From the NCBI RefSeq assembly GCF_022682495.2, contig NW_026527489.1, positions 124,001-188,000 on the forward strand: 64,000 bases of DNA, written 5' to 3'. Each line of letters opens with the position of its first letter. Within the stretch, counting starts at the first letter, position 1. This DNA comes from Desmodus rotundus (Eukaryota; Chordata; Mammalia; Chiroptera; Phyllostomidae). Below, piece after piece: positions 46,540 to 58,763 of the stretch. The position numbers and the translations under genes are program-made. The notes under the pieces are model-generated. The model was not told where the DNA came from. It saw only the letters and a program-made list of their open reading frames with translations, and did not search any database.

Positions 46540-48012
46540 GGTGGGTCATGTGACCCCTCAAGGGTGGGGCAGGTGACCTCCCAAGGGGGGGTCAGGGGAC
46601 CCCAAAAGGGTGGGTCACGAGACCCCTCAAGGTCGGGTCACGTGACCCCAAAAGGGTGGGTCACGAGACCCCTCAAGGGCGGGTCAAGTCACCCCAAAAG
46701 GGTGGGTCACGAGACTCCTCAAGGGTGGGTCACGTGACCCCTCAGGGGCCGGTCATGTGACCACTCAGGGGTGGGTCACGTGACTCCTCAGGGGTGGGTC
46801 ACGAGACCCCTCAGGGGTGGGTCACGTGACCACTCAGGGTTGGGTGACGTGACTCCTCCAGGGTGGGTCAGGAGACACCTCAAGGGTGAGTCCCGTGACC
46901 CGAGGGAGGCTGGTGGTGGGGAGCCTGAGTGCGCACGCGCAGCCCACGTATAGGCCCGAAACCAGCCAGCCGCGGATCGGAGAAAAGCCATCTCCTGGGG
47001 GCCTCCCCATGTCCCTCCACTCCTCAAGGAGGACCCCTTTATGGATGGAAGAAAAGGGGGATCTTCCCAGTGGTGGGTTTGGGCCAGAGGGGTCTGCGGG
47101 TTTGCCTGCACGTACGCCAGGTGCTCGCACAACCGGCCCAGGTGTTTGAGCCCCGTGGAGGCAGAGGGCTCCTTATTGCTGGATGATAGTGTCCTGCAGG
47201 GTTAAGGGAGGGCGTGGGCACTCCCAGGGCGACAGAGGGCACCTGGCCTTTAGAGAGTTCCCTGGAAAATACCCCGCCCAGGCCCCTGGTCCACAAGTCT
47301 ATCCTGCGCACAGTGTCTGGGCGAGGCTGGGAGTGCTTCTGGGCAGTGTTCCCCAGCGGAAATCGAGTGGTCCTCCTGGTGGCAGGGAGGGCTCCTGTGT
47401 CCACGGACAGGTGCCCAGGGACCCTTTGGAACTGCTGTGACCTCTAAAGGGTGGGTCAGGTGAGCCGAGGGAGGTGTGTGCTTGGGAGCCTGAGTGCGTA
47501 TGCGCGGCCCACATATAGGCCCGAAAGAGCCAGCCGCGGCTCGGAGAAAAGCCATCTCCTGGGGGCCTCCCCATGTTCTTCCACTCCTCAAGCGTGACCC
47601 CTTTACGGATGGAAGAAAAGGGGGATCTTCGCAGTGGTGGGTTCGGGCCAGAGGGGTCGGCGGGTTTGCCTCCACGTACGCCAGGTGCCCGCACACCGGG
47701 CCCAGGTGTTTGAGCCCCGTGGAGGCAGAGGGCTGCTTATTGCTGGATGCAAGTGTCCTGCGGGGTCAAGGAACGGCATGGGCACTCCCCCGGCCACACA
47801 GGGCGCCGGGCCCTTAGAGAGTTCCATGGGAAATCCCCCGCCCATGCCCCCGGTACCCAAGTCTGTCCTTAGCACACGGTCTGTGCGGGGCTGAAGGTGC
47901 TGCTAGGCAGTGTGGCCTGTGGGAAATGGTGCGGTCCTCTGAGTGGCAGGGAGGGCTTCTGTTTCCCCGAACAGGTGCGCAGGGACCCTGTAAAACTGCT
48001 GTGACCTCTCAA
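46540..48012. repeat. Unit 32, diverged, 16-copy tract
   Basis: Tract 46540-46903 (364 bp, 16 copies, only four CACGTG), A 46904-47468, B 47469-48012. It has many differences from all homogenised units: GCGCACGCGCAGCC, CGCGGATCGG, TTTATGGATGG, CTTCCCAGTGG, CAGCGGAAATCGAG, GTGCGTATGCGC, GGGCGCCGGGCCC, AGGTGCTGC and AAACTGCTGTGACC. Confidence 0.92.
47372..47385 (+). promoter_or_regulatory. Variant CTCF-like motif in diverged unit
   Basis: CCTCCTGGTGGCAG occupies the place of the CTCF-like motif in the diverged units; the second copy is at 48,937. It differs from the core CCASYAGRKGGCRS at two positions (T at 3 and T at 6) and so is a weaker match than the version in the homogenised units. Confidence 0.4.
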
Positions 48013-49577
48013 GGTGGGTCATATGACCCCTCAAGGGTGGGACACGAGACCCCTCAAGGTCGGGTCAAGTGACCCCAAAAGGGTGGGTCACGAGACCCCT
48101 CAAGGGCGGGTCACGTGACCCCAAAAGGGTGGGGCAGGTGACCTCCCAAGGGTGGGTCAGGGGACCCCTCCAGGGTGGGTCACGAGACCCCTCAAGGTCG
48201 GGTCACGTGACCCCAAAAGGGTGGGTCACGAGACCCCTCAAGGGCGGGTCAAGTGACCACAAAAGGGTGGGTCACGAGACTCCTCAAGGGTGGGTCACGT
48301 GACCCCTCAGGGGCGGGTCATGTGACCACTCAGGGGTGGGTCACGTGACCCCTCAGGGGTGGGTCACGAGACCCCTCAGGGGTGGGTCACGTGACCACTC
48401 AGGGTTGGGTGACGTGACTCCTCCAGGGTGGGTCAGGAGACACCTCAAGGGTGAGTCCCGTGACCCGAGGGAGGCTGGTGGTGGGGAGCCTGAGTGCGCA
48501 CGCGCAGCCCACGTATAGGCCCGAAACCAGCCAGCCGCGGATCGGAGAAAAGCCATCTCCTGGGGGCCTCCCCATGTCCCTCCACTCCTCAAGGAGGACC
48601 CCTTTATGGATGGAAGAAAAGGGGGATCTTCCCAGTGGTGGGTTTGGGCCAGAGGGGTCTGCGGGTTTGCCTGCACGTACGCCAGGTGCTCGCACAACCG
48701 GCCCAGGTGTTTGAGCCCCGTGGAGGCAGAGGGCTCCTTATTGCTGGATGATAGTGTCCTGCAGGGTTAAGGGAGGGCGTGGGCACTCCCAGGGCGACAG
48801 AGGGCACCTGGCCTTTAGAGAGTTCCCTGGAAAATACCCCGCCCAGGCCCCTGGTCCACAAGTCTATCCTGCGCACAGTGTCTGGGCGAGGCTGGGAGTG
48901 CTTCTGGGCAGTGTTCCCCAGCGGAAATCGAGTGGTCCTCCTGGTGGCAGGGAGGGCTCCTGTGTCCACGGACAGGTGCCCAGGGACCCTTTGGAACTGC
49001 TGTGACCTCTAAAGGGTGGGTCAGGTGAGCCGAGGGAGGTGTGTGCTTGGGAGCCTGAGTGCGTATGCGCGGCCCACATATAGGCCCGAAAGAGCCAGCC
49101 GCGGCTCGGAGAAAAGCCATCTCCTGGGGGCCTCCCCATGTTCTTCCACTCCTCAAGCGTGACCCCTTTACGGATGGAAGAAAAGGGGGATCTTCGCAGT
49201 GGTGGGTTCGGGCCAGAGGGGTCGGCGGGTTTGCCTCCACGTACGCCAGGTGCCCGCACACCGGGCCCAGGTGTTTGAGTCCCGTGGAGGCAGAGGGCTG
49301 CTTATTGCTGGATGCAAGTGTCCTGCGGGGTCAAGGAACGGCATGGGCACTCCCCGGGCCACACAGGGCACCGGGCCCTTAGAGAGTTCCATGGGAAATC
49401 CCCCGCCCATGCCCCCGGTACCCAAGTCTGTCCTTAGCACACTGTCTGTGCGGGGCTGAAGGTACTGCTAGGCAGTGTGGCCTGTGGGAAATCATGCGGT
49501 CCTCTGAGTGGCAGGGAGGGCTGCTGTTTCCCCGAACAGGTGCGCAGGGACCCTGTAAAACAGCTGTGACCTCTCAA
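48013..49577. repeat. Unit 33, diverged 5', ordinary 3'
   Basis: Tract 48013-48468 (20 copies), A 48469-49033, B 49034-49577. It copies unit 32 at offset 1,565 through the first half of B, with four more 23-mers in its tract. Beyond about 49,280-49,370 it has the ordinary GGGCACCGGGCCC and AAATCATGCGG, as in units 15, 35 and 42. Confidence 0.92.
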
Positions 49578-51142
49578 GGTGGGTCATGTGACCCCACAAG
49601 GATGGGGCACGTGACCTCCCAAGGGTGGGTCAGGAGACCCCACAAGGGTGGGTCATGGGACCCCTCAATGGTGGGACACGAGACCCCTCAAGGGTTGGTC
49701 ACGTGACCCCAAAAGGGTAGGTCACGAGACCCCTCAAGGGTGGGTCACGTGACCCCTCAGGGGTGGGTCACGTGACCCCTCGGGACTGGGTCACGTGACC
49801 CCTCGGGAGTGGGTCACGAGACCCCTCAGGGATGGGTCACGTGACCCCTCGGGAGTGGGTCACGATACCCCTCAGGGGTGGGTCACGTGATACCTCTGGA
49901 GTGGGTCACGAGACCCCTCAGGGGTGGGTCACGTGACCCCTCCGGGGTGGCTCCCGTGACCCCTCAGGGGTGGGTGACGTGACCCATCAACAGTGGTTCA
50001 GGAGACAGGTCAAGGGTGGGTCCCGTGACCCGAGGGAGGCTTGTGCTGGGGAGCCTGAGTGCGCACGCGCGGCCCGCTTATAGGCCCGAAATGAGCCAGC
50101 CTCGGCTCGGAGAAAAGCCATCTCCTGAGGGCCTCCCCATGTTCCTCCACTCCTCAAGGAGGACCCCTTTACGGATGGAAGAAAAGGGGGATCTTCGCAG
50201 TGGTGGGTTCCGGCCAGAGGCGTCTGCGGGTTTGCCTGCACGTACGCCAGGTGCTCGCACAACGGGCCCAGGTGTTTGAGCCCCGTGGAGGCAGAGGGCT
50301 GCTTATTGCTGGATGATAGTGTCCTGCAGGGTTAAGGGACGGCGTGGGCACTCCCAGGGCCACAGAGGGCACCTGGCCTTTAGAGAGTTCCCTGGAAAAT
50401 TCCTCGCCCAGGCCCATGGTCCACAAGTCTATCCTGGGTACAGTGTCTGTGCGAGGCTGGGAGTGCTTCTGGGCAGTGTTCCCCAGGGGAAATCGCGTGG
50501 TCCTCTAGGTGGCAGGGAGGGCTCCTGTGTCCACGGACAGGTGCCCAGGGACCCTGTGGAACTGCTGTGACCTCTAAAGGGTGGGTCAGGTGAGCCAAGG
50601 GAGGTGTGTGCTTGGGAGCCTGAGTGCGCATGCGCGGCCCACGTATAGGCCCGAAACGAGCCAGCCGCGGCTCGGAGAAAAGCCATCTCCTGGGGCCTCC
50701 CCATGTTCTTCCACTCTTCAAGCGTGACCCCTTTACGGATGGAGGAAAAGGGGGATCTTCGCAGTGGTGGGTTCGCGCCAGAGGGGTCTGCGGGTTTGCC
50801 TCCACGTACGCCAGGTGCCCGCACACCGGGCCCAGGTGTTTGAGCCCCGTGGAGGCAGAGGGCTGCTTATTGCTGGATGCAAGTGTCCTGCGGGGTCAAG
50901 GAACGGCATGGGCACTCCCCGGGCCACACAGGGCACCAGGCCCTTAGAGAGTTCCATGGGAAATCCCCCGCCCATGCCCCCGGTACCCAAGTCTGTCCTT
51001 AGCACACTGTCTGTGCGGGGCTGAAGGTACTGCTAGGCAGTGTGGCCTGTGGGAAATCGTGCGGTCCTCTGAGTGGCAGGGAGGGCTGCTGTATCCCCGA
51101 ACAGGTGCGCAGGGACCCTGTAAAACAGCTGTCACCTCTCAA
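49578..51142. repeat. Unit 34, long, mosaic tract
   Basis: Tract 49578-50033 (20), A 50034-50598, B 50599-51142. The tract carries CGGGACTGGGTC as in units 16, 36 and 43, but its end and half A match unit 14 (GACAGGTC, AGCCTCGGCTCGG). Private tract changes are GACCCCACAAGG, GGTCATGGGACC and CCTCAATGGTGG. Confidence 0.92.
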
Positions 51143-52639
51143 GGTGGGTCATGTGACCCCTCAAGGGTGGGGCACGTGACCTCCCAAGGGTGGGTCAGGA
51201 GACCCCACAAGGGTGGGTCACGGGACCCCTCAAGGGTGGGTCACGAGACCCCTCAAGGGTTGCTCACGTGACCCCAAAAGGGTAGGTCACGAGACCCCTC
51301 AAGGGTGGGTCACGTGACCCCTCAGGGGTGGGTCACGTGACCCCTCGGGAGTGGGTCACGAGACCCCTCAGGGGTGGGTCACGTGATACCTCTGGAGTGG
51401 GTCACGAGACCCCTCAGGGGTGGGTCACGTGACCCCTCCGGGGTGGCTCCGGTGACCCCTCAGGGGTGGGTGACGTGACCCCTCAACAGTGGTTCAGGAG
51501 ACACGTCAAGGGTGGGTCCCGTGACCCGAGGGAGGCTTGTGGTGGGGAGCCTGAGTGCGCACGCGCGGCCCGCTTATAGGCCCGAAATGAGCCAGCCGCG
51601 GCTCGGAGAAAGGCCATCTCCTGGGGGCCTCCCCATGTTCCTCCACTCCTCAAGGAGGACCCCTTTACGGATGGAAGAAAAGGGGGATCTTCGCAGTGGT
51701 GGGTTCCGGCCAGAGGCGTCTGCGGGTTTGCCTGCACGTACGCCAGGTGCTCGCACAACGGGCCCAGGTGTTTGAGCCCCGTGGAGGCAGAGGGCTGCTT
51801 ATTGCTGGATGATAGTGTCCTGCAGGGTTAAGGGACGGCGTGGGCACTCCCAGGGCCACAGAGGGCACCTGGCCTTTAGAGAGTTCCCTGGAAAATTCCT
51901 CGCCCAGGCCCTTGGTCCACAAGTCTATCCTGGGTACAGTGTCTGTGCGAGGCTGGGAGTGCTTCTGGGCAGTGTTCCCCAGGGGAAATCGCGTGGTCCT
52001 CTAGGTGGCAGGGAGGGCTCCTGTGTCCACGGACAGGTGCCCAGGGACCCTGTGGAACTGCTGTGACCTCTAAAGGGTGGGTCAGGTGAGCCAAGGGAGG
52101 TGTGTGCTTGGGAGCCTGAGTGCGCATGCGCGGCCCACGTATAGGCCCGAAACCAGCCAGCCGCGGCTTGGAGAAAAGCCATCTCCTGTGGGCCGCCCCA
52201 TGTTCTTCCACTCCTCAAGCGTGACCCCTTTACGGATGGAGGAAAAGGGGGATCTTCGCAGTGGTGGGTTCGCGCCAGAGGGGTCTGCGGGTTTGCCTCC
52301 ACGTACGCCAGGTGCCCGCACACCGGGCCCAGGTGTTTGAGCCCCGTGGAGGCAGAGGGCTGCTTATTGCTGGATGCAAGTGTCCTGCGGGGTCAAGGAA
52401 CGGCATGGGCACTCCCCGGGCCACACAGGGCACCGGGCCCTTAGAGAGTTCCATGGGAAATCCCCCGCCCATGCCCCCGGTACCCAAGTCTGTCCTTAGC
52501 ACACTGTCTGTGCGGGGCTGAAGGTACTGCTAGGCAGTGTGGCCTGTGGGAAATCATGCGGTCCTCTGAGTGGCAGGGAGGGCTGCTGTTTCCCCGAACA
52601 GGTGCGCAGGGACCCTGTAAAACAGCTGTGACCTCTCAA
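51143..52639. repeat. Unit 35, short
   Basis: Tract 51143-51529 (17), A 51530-52094, B 52095-52639. It matches unit 15 at offset 30,072 (CTGTGGGCCGCCCC, AAATCATGCGG). Confidence 0.93.
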
Positions 52640-54204
52640 GGTGGGTCATGTGACCCCTCAAGGATGGGGCACGTGACCTCCCAAGGGTGGGTCAGGAGAC
52701 CCCACAAGGGTGGGTCACGGGACCCCTCAAGGGTGGGACACGAGACCCCTCAAGGGTTGGTCACGTGACCCCAAAAGGGTAGGTCACGAGACCCCTCAAG
52801 GGTGGGTCACGTGACCCCTCAGGGGTGGGTCACGTGACCCCTCGGGACTGGGTCACGTGACCCCTCGGGAGTGGGTCACGAGACCCCTCAGGGATGGGTC
52901 ACGTGACCCCTCGGGAGTGGGTCACGATACCCCTCAGGGGTGGGTCACGTGATACCTCTGGAGTGGGTCACGAGACCCCTCAGGGGTGGGTCACGTGACC
53001 CCTCCGGGGTGGCTCCCGTGACCCCTCAGGGGTGGGTGACGTGACCCATCAACAGTGGTTCAGGAGACACGTCAAGGGTGGGTCCCGTGACCCGAGGGAG
53101 GCTTGTGCTGGGGAGCCTGAGTGCGCACGCGCGGCCCGCTTATAGGCCCGAAATGAGCCAGCCGCGGCTCGGAGAAAAGCCATCTCCTGAGGGCCTCCCC
53201 ATGTTCCTCCACTCCTCAAGGAGGACCCCTTTACGGATGGAAGAAAAGGGGGATCTTCGCAGTGGTGGGTTCCGGCCAGAGGCGTCTGCGGGTTTGCCTG
53301 CACGTACGCCAGGTGCTCGCACAACGGGCCCAGGTGTTTGAGCCCCGTGGAGTCAGAGGGCTGCTTATTGCTGGATGATAGTGTCCTGCAGGGTTAAGGG
53401 ACGGCGTGGGCACTCCCAGGGCCACAGAGGGCACCTGGCCTTTAGAGAGTTCCCTGGAAAATTCCTCGCCCAGGCCCTTGGTCCACAAGTCTATCCTGGG
53501 TACAGTGTCTGTGCGAGGCTGGGAGTGCTTCTGGGCAGTGTTCCCCAGGGAAAATCGCGTGGTCCTCTAGGTGGCAGGGAGGGCTCCTGTGTCCACGGAC
53601 AGGTGCCCAGGGACCCTGTGGAACTGCTGTGACCTCTAAAGGGTGGGTCAGGTGAGCCAAGGGAGGTGTGTGCTTGGGAGCCTGAGTGCGCATGCGCGGC
53701 CCACGTATAGGCCCGAAACGAGCCAGCCGCGGCTCGGAGAAAAGCCATCTCCTGGGGCCTCCCCATGTTCTTCCACTCTTCAAGCGTGACCCCTTTACGG
53801 ATGGAGGAAAAGGGGGATCTTCGCAGTGGTGGGTTCGCGCCAGAGGGGTCTGCGGGTTTGCCTCCACGTACGCCAGGTGCCCGCACACCGGGCCCAGGTG
53901 TTTGAGACCCGTGGAGGCAGAGGGCTGCTTATTGCTGGATGCAAGTGTCCTGCGGGGTCAAGGAACGGCATGGGCACTCCCCGGGCCACACAGGGCACCA
54001 GGCCCTTAGAGAGTTCCATGGGAAATCCCCCGCCCATGCCCCCGGTACCCAAGTCTGTCCTTAGCACACTGTCTGTGCGGGGCTGAAGGTACTGCTAGGC
54101 AGTGTGGCCTGTGGGAAATCGTGTGGTCCTCTGAGTGGCAGGGAGGGCTGCTGTATCCCCGAACAGGTGCGCAGGGACCCTGTAAAACAGCTGTCACCTC
54201 TCAA
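52640..54204. repeat. Unit 36, long
   Basis: Tract 52640-53095 (20), A 53096-53660, B 53661-54204. It matches unit 16 at offset 30,072 except for a private AATCGTGTGGTCC in B. Confidence 0.93.
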
Positions 54205-55701
54205 GGTGGGTCATGTGACCCCTCAAGGGTGGGGCACGTGACCACCCAAGGGTGGGTCAGGAGACCCCACAAGGGTGGGTCACGGGACCCCTCAAGGGTG
54301 GGTCACGAGACCCCTCAAGGGTTGCTCACGTGACCCCAAAAGGGTAGGTCGCGAGACCCCTCAAGGGTGGGTCACGTGACCCCTCAGGGGTGGGTCACGT
54401 GACCCCTCGGGAGTGGGTCACGAGACCCCTCAGGGGTGGGTCACGTGATACCTCTGGAGTGGGTCACGAGACCCCTCAGGGGTGGGTCACGTGACCCCTC
54501 CGGGGTGGCTCCGGTGACCCCTCAGGGGTGGGTGACGTGACCCCTCAACAGTGGTTCAGGAGACACGTCAAGGGTGGGTCCCGTGACCCGAGGGAGGCTT
54601 GTGGTGGGGAGCCTGAGTGCGCACGCGCGGCCCGCTTATAGGCCCGAAATGAGCCAGCCGCGGCTCGGAGAAAGGCCATCTCCTGGGGGCCGCCCCATGT
54701 TCCTCCACTCCTCAAGGAGGACCCCTTTACGGATGGAAGAAAAGGGGGATCTTCGCAGTGGTGGGTTCCGGCCACAGGCGTCTGCGGGTTTGCCTGCACG
54801 TACGCCAGGTGCTCGCACAACGGGCCCAGGTGTTTGAGCCCCGGGGAGGCAGAGGGCTGCTTATTGCTGGATGATAGTGTCCTGCAGGGTTAAGGGACGG
54901 CGTGGGCACTCCCAGGGCCACAGAGGGCACCTGGCCTTTAGAGAGTTCCCTGGAAAATTCCTCGCCCAGGCCCTTGGTCCACAAGTCTATCCTGGGTACA
55001 GTGTCTGTGCGAGGCTGGGAGTGCTTCTGGGCAGTGTTCCCCAGGGGAAATCGCGTGGTCCTCTAGGTGGCAGGGAGGGCTCCTGTGTCCACGGACAGGT
55101 GCCCAGGGACCCTGTGGAACTGCTGTGACCTCTAAAGGGTGGGTCAGGTGAGCCAAGGGAGGTGTGTGCTTGGGAGCCTGAGTGCGCATGCGCGGCCCAC
55201 GTATAGGCCCGAAACCAGCCAGCCGCGGCTTGGAGAAAAGCCATCTCCTGGGGGCCTCCCCATGTTCTTCCACTCCTCAAGCGTGACCCCTTTACGGATG
55301 GAGGAAAAGGGGGATCTTCGCAGTGGTGGGTTCGCGCCAGAGGGGTCTGCGGGTTTGCCTCCACGTACGCCAGGTGCCCGCACACCGGGCCCAGGTGTTT
55401 GAGCCCCGTGGAGGCAGAGGGCTGCTTATTGCTGGATGCAAGTGTCCTGCGGGGTCAAGGAACGGCATGGGCACTCCCCGGGCCACACAGGGCACCGGGC
55501 CCTTAGAGAGTTCCATGGGAAATCCCCCGCCCATGCCCCCGGTACCCAAGTCTGTCCTTAGCACACTGTCTGTGCGGGGCTGAAGGTACTGCTAGGCAGT
55601 GTGGCCTGTGGGAAATCGTGCGGTCCTCTGAGTGGCAGGGAGGGCTGCTGTTTCCCCGAACAGGTGCGCAGGGACCCTGTAAAACAGCTGTCACCTCTCA
55701 A
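54205..55701. repeat. Unit 37, short
   Basis: Tract 54205-54591 (17), A 54592-55156, B 55157-55701. It matches unit 17 at offset 30,072 (AGGTCGCGAGACC, CCGGCCACAGGCG). Confidence 0.93.
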
Positions 55702-57198
55702 GGTGGGTCATGTGACCCCTCAAGGGTGGGGCACGTGACCACCCAAGGGTGGGTCAGGAGACCCCACAAGGGTGGGTCACGGGACCCCTCAAGGGTGGGT
55801 CACGAGACCCCTCAAGGGTTGGTCACGTGACCCCAAAAGGGTAGGTCACGAGACCCCTCAAGGGTGGGTCACGTGACCCCTCAGGGGTGGGTCACGTGAC
55901 CCCTCGGGAGTGGGTCACGAGACCCCTCAGGGGTGGGTCACGTGATACCTCTGGAGTGGGTCACGAGACCCCTCAGGGGTGGGTCACGTGACCCCTCCGG
56001 GGTGGCTCCGGTGACCCCTCAGGAGTGGGTGACGTGACCCCTCAACAGTGGTTCAGGAGACACGTCAAGGGTGGGTCCCGTGACCCGAGGGAGGCTTGTG
56101 GTGGGGAGCCTGAGTGCGCACGCGCGGCCCGCTTATAGGCCCGAAATGAGCCAGCCGCGGCTCGGAGAAAGGCCATCTCCTGGGGGCCTCCCCATGTTCC
56201 TCCACTCCTCAAGGAGGACCCCTTTACGGATGGAAGAAAAGGGGGATCTTCGCAGTGGTGGGTTCCGGCCAGAGGCGTCTGCGGGTTTGCCTGCACGTAC
56301 GCCAGGTGCTCGCACAACGGGCCCAGGTGTTTGAGCCCCGTGGAGGCAGAGGGCTGCTTATTGCTGGATGATAGTGTCCTGCAGGGTTAAGGGACGGCGT
56401 GGGCACTCCCAGGGCCACAGAGGGCACCTGGCCTTTAGAGAGTTCCCTGGAAAATTCCTCGCCCAGGCCCTTGGTCCACAAGTCTATCCTGGGTACAGTG
56501 TCTGTGCGAGGCTGGGAGTGCTTCTGGGCAGTGTTCCCCAGGGGAAATCGCGTGGTCCTCTAGGTGGCAGGGAGGGCTCCTGTGTCCACGGACAGGTGCC
56601 CAGGGACCCTGTGGAACTGCTGTGACCTCTAAAGGGTGGGTCAGGTGAGCCAAGGGAGGTGTGTGCTTGGGAGCCTGAGTGCGCATGCGCGGCCCACGTA
56701 TAGGCCCGAAACCAGCCAGCCGTGGCTTGGAGAAAAGCCATCTCCTGGGGGCCTCCCCATGTTCTTCCACTCCTCAAGCGTGACCCCTTTACGGATGGAG
56801 GAAAAGGGGGATCTTCGCAGTGGTGGGTTCGCGCCAGAGGGGTCTGCGGGTTTGCCTCCACGTACGCCAGGTGCCCGCACACCGGGCCCAGGTGTTTGAG
56901 CCCCGTGGAGGCAGAGGGCTGCTTATTGCTGGATGCAAGTGTCCTGCGGGGTCAAGGAACGGCACGGGCACTCCCCGGGCCACACAGGGCACCGGGCCCT
57001 TAGAGAGTTCCATGGGAAATCCCCCGCCCATGCCCCCGGTACCCAAGTCTGTCCTTAGCACACTGTCTGTGCGGGGCTGAAGGTACTGCTAGGCAGTGTG
57101 GCCTGTGGGAAATCGTGCGGTCCTCTGAGTGGCAGGGAGGGCTGCTGTTTCCCCGAACAGGTGCGCAGGGACCCTGTAAAACAGCTGTCACCTCTCAA
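55702..57198. repeat. Unit 38, short
   Basis: Tract 55702-56088 (17), A 56089-56653, B 56654-57198. It matches unit 18 at offset 30,072 (TCAGGAGTGGGTGACG, AGCCGTGGCTTGG). Confidence 0.93.
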
Positions 57199-58763
57199 GG
57201 TGGGTCATGTGACCCCTCAAGGATGGGGCACGTGACCTCCCAAGGGTGGGTCAGGAGACCCCACAAGGGTGGGTCACGGGACCCCTCAAGGGTGGGACAC
57301 GAGACCCCTCAAGGGTTGGTCACGTGACCCCAAAAGGGTAGGTCACGAGACCCCTCAAGGGTGGGTCACGTGACCCCTCAGGGGTGGGTCACGTGACCCC
57401 TCGGGAGTGGGTCACGTGACCCCTCGGGAGTGGGTCACGAGACCCCTCAGGGATGGGTCACGTGACCCCTCGGGAGTGGGTCACGATACCCCTCAGGTGT
57501 GGGTCACGTGATACCTCTGGAGTGGGTCACGAGACCCCTCAGGGGTGGGTCACGTGACCCCTCCGGGGTGGCTCCCGTGACCCCTCAGGGGTGGGTGACG
57601 TGACCCATCAACAGTGGTTCAGGAGACACGTCAAGGGTGGGTCCCGTGACCCGAGGGAGGCTTGTGCTGGGGAGCCTGAGTGCGCACGCGCGGCCCGCTT
57701 ATAGGCCCGAAATGAGCCAGCCGCGGCTCGGAGAAAAGCCATCTCCTGAGGGCCTCCCCATGTTCCTCCACTCCTCAAGGAGGACCCCTTTACGGATGGA
57801 AGAAAAGGGGGATCTTCGCAGTGGTGGGTTCCGGCCAGAGGCGTCTGCGGGTTTGCCTGCACGTACGCCAGGTGCTCGCACAACGGGCCCAGGTGTTTGA
57901 GCCCCGTGGAGGCAGAGGGCTGCTTATTGCTGGATGATAGTGTCCTGCAGGGTTAAGGGACGGCGTGGGCACTCCCAGGGCCACAGAGGGCACCTGGCCT
58001 TTAGAGAGTTCCCTGGAAAATTCCTCGCCCAGGCCCATGGTCCACAAGTCTATCCTGGGTACAGTGTCTGTGCGAGGCTGGGAGTGCTTCTGGGCAGTGT
58101 TCCCCAGGGGAAATCGCGTGGTCCTCTAGGTGGCAGGGAGGGCTCCTGTGTCCACGGACAGGTGCCCAGGGACCCTGTGGAACTGCTGTGACCTCTAAAG
58201 GGTGGGTCAGGTGAGCCAAGGGAGGTGTGTGCTTGGGAGCCTGAGTGCGCATGCGCGGCCCACGTAGAGGCCCGAAACGAGCCAGCCGCGGCTCGGAGAA
58301 AAGCCATCTCCTGGGGCCTCCCCATGTTCTTCCACTCTTCAAGCGTGACCCCTTTACGGATGGAGGAAAAGGGGGATCTTCGCAGTGGTGGGTTCGCGCC
58401 AGAGGGGTCTGCGGGTTTGCCTCCACGTACGCCAGGTGCCCGCACACCGGGCCCAGGTGTTTGAGCCCCGTGGAGGCAGAGGGCTGCTTATTGCTGGATG
58501 CAAGTGTCCTGCGGGGTCAAGGAACGGCATGGGCACTCCCCGGGCCACACAGGGCACCAGGCCCTTAGAGAGTTCCATGGGAAATCCCCCGCCCATGCCC
58601 CCGGTACCCAAGTCTGTCCTTAGCACACTGTCTGTGCGGGGCTGAAGGTACTGCTAGGCAGTGTGGCCTGTGGGAAATCGTGCGGTCCTCTGAGTGGCAG
58701 GGAGGGCTGCTGTATCCCCGAACAGGTGCGCAGGGACCCTGTAAAACAGCTGTCACCTCTCAA
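57199..58763. repeat. Unit 39, long
   Basis: Tract 57199-57654 (20), A 57655-58219, B 58220-58763. It matches unit 24 at offset 22,408 (TCAGGTGTGGG, GGCCCATGGTCC, CACGTAGAGG) without the private GGATAGG of unit 24. Confidence 0.93.

Larger units (their letters stand above)
46160..49330. repeat. Diverged island within the array
   Basis: From the 3' half of the chimeric unit 31 through units 32 and most of 33, the sequence differs from the homogenised units at many sites spread over tract, A and B. The two island units are nearly identical to each other (offset 1,565). The shared marks GGGCGCCGGGCCC, AGGTGCTGC, GAGGGCTTCTG and AAACTGCTGTGACC link the unit 31 tail with unit 32. Confidence 0.85.
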
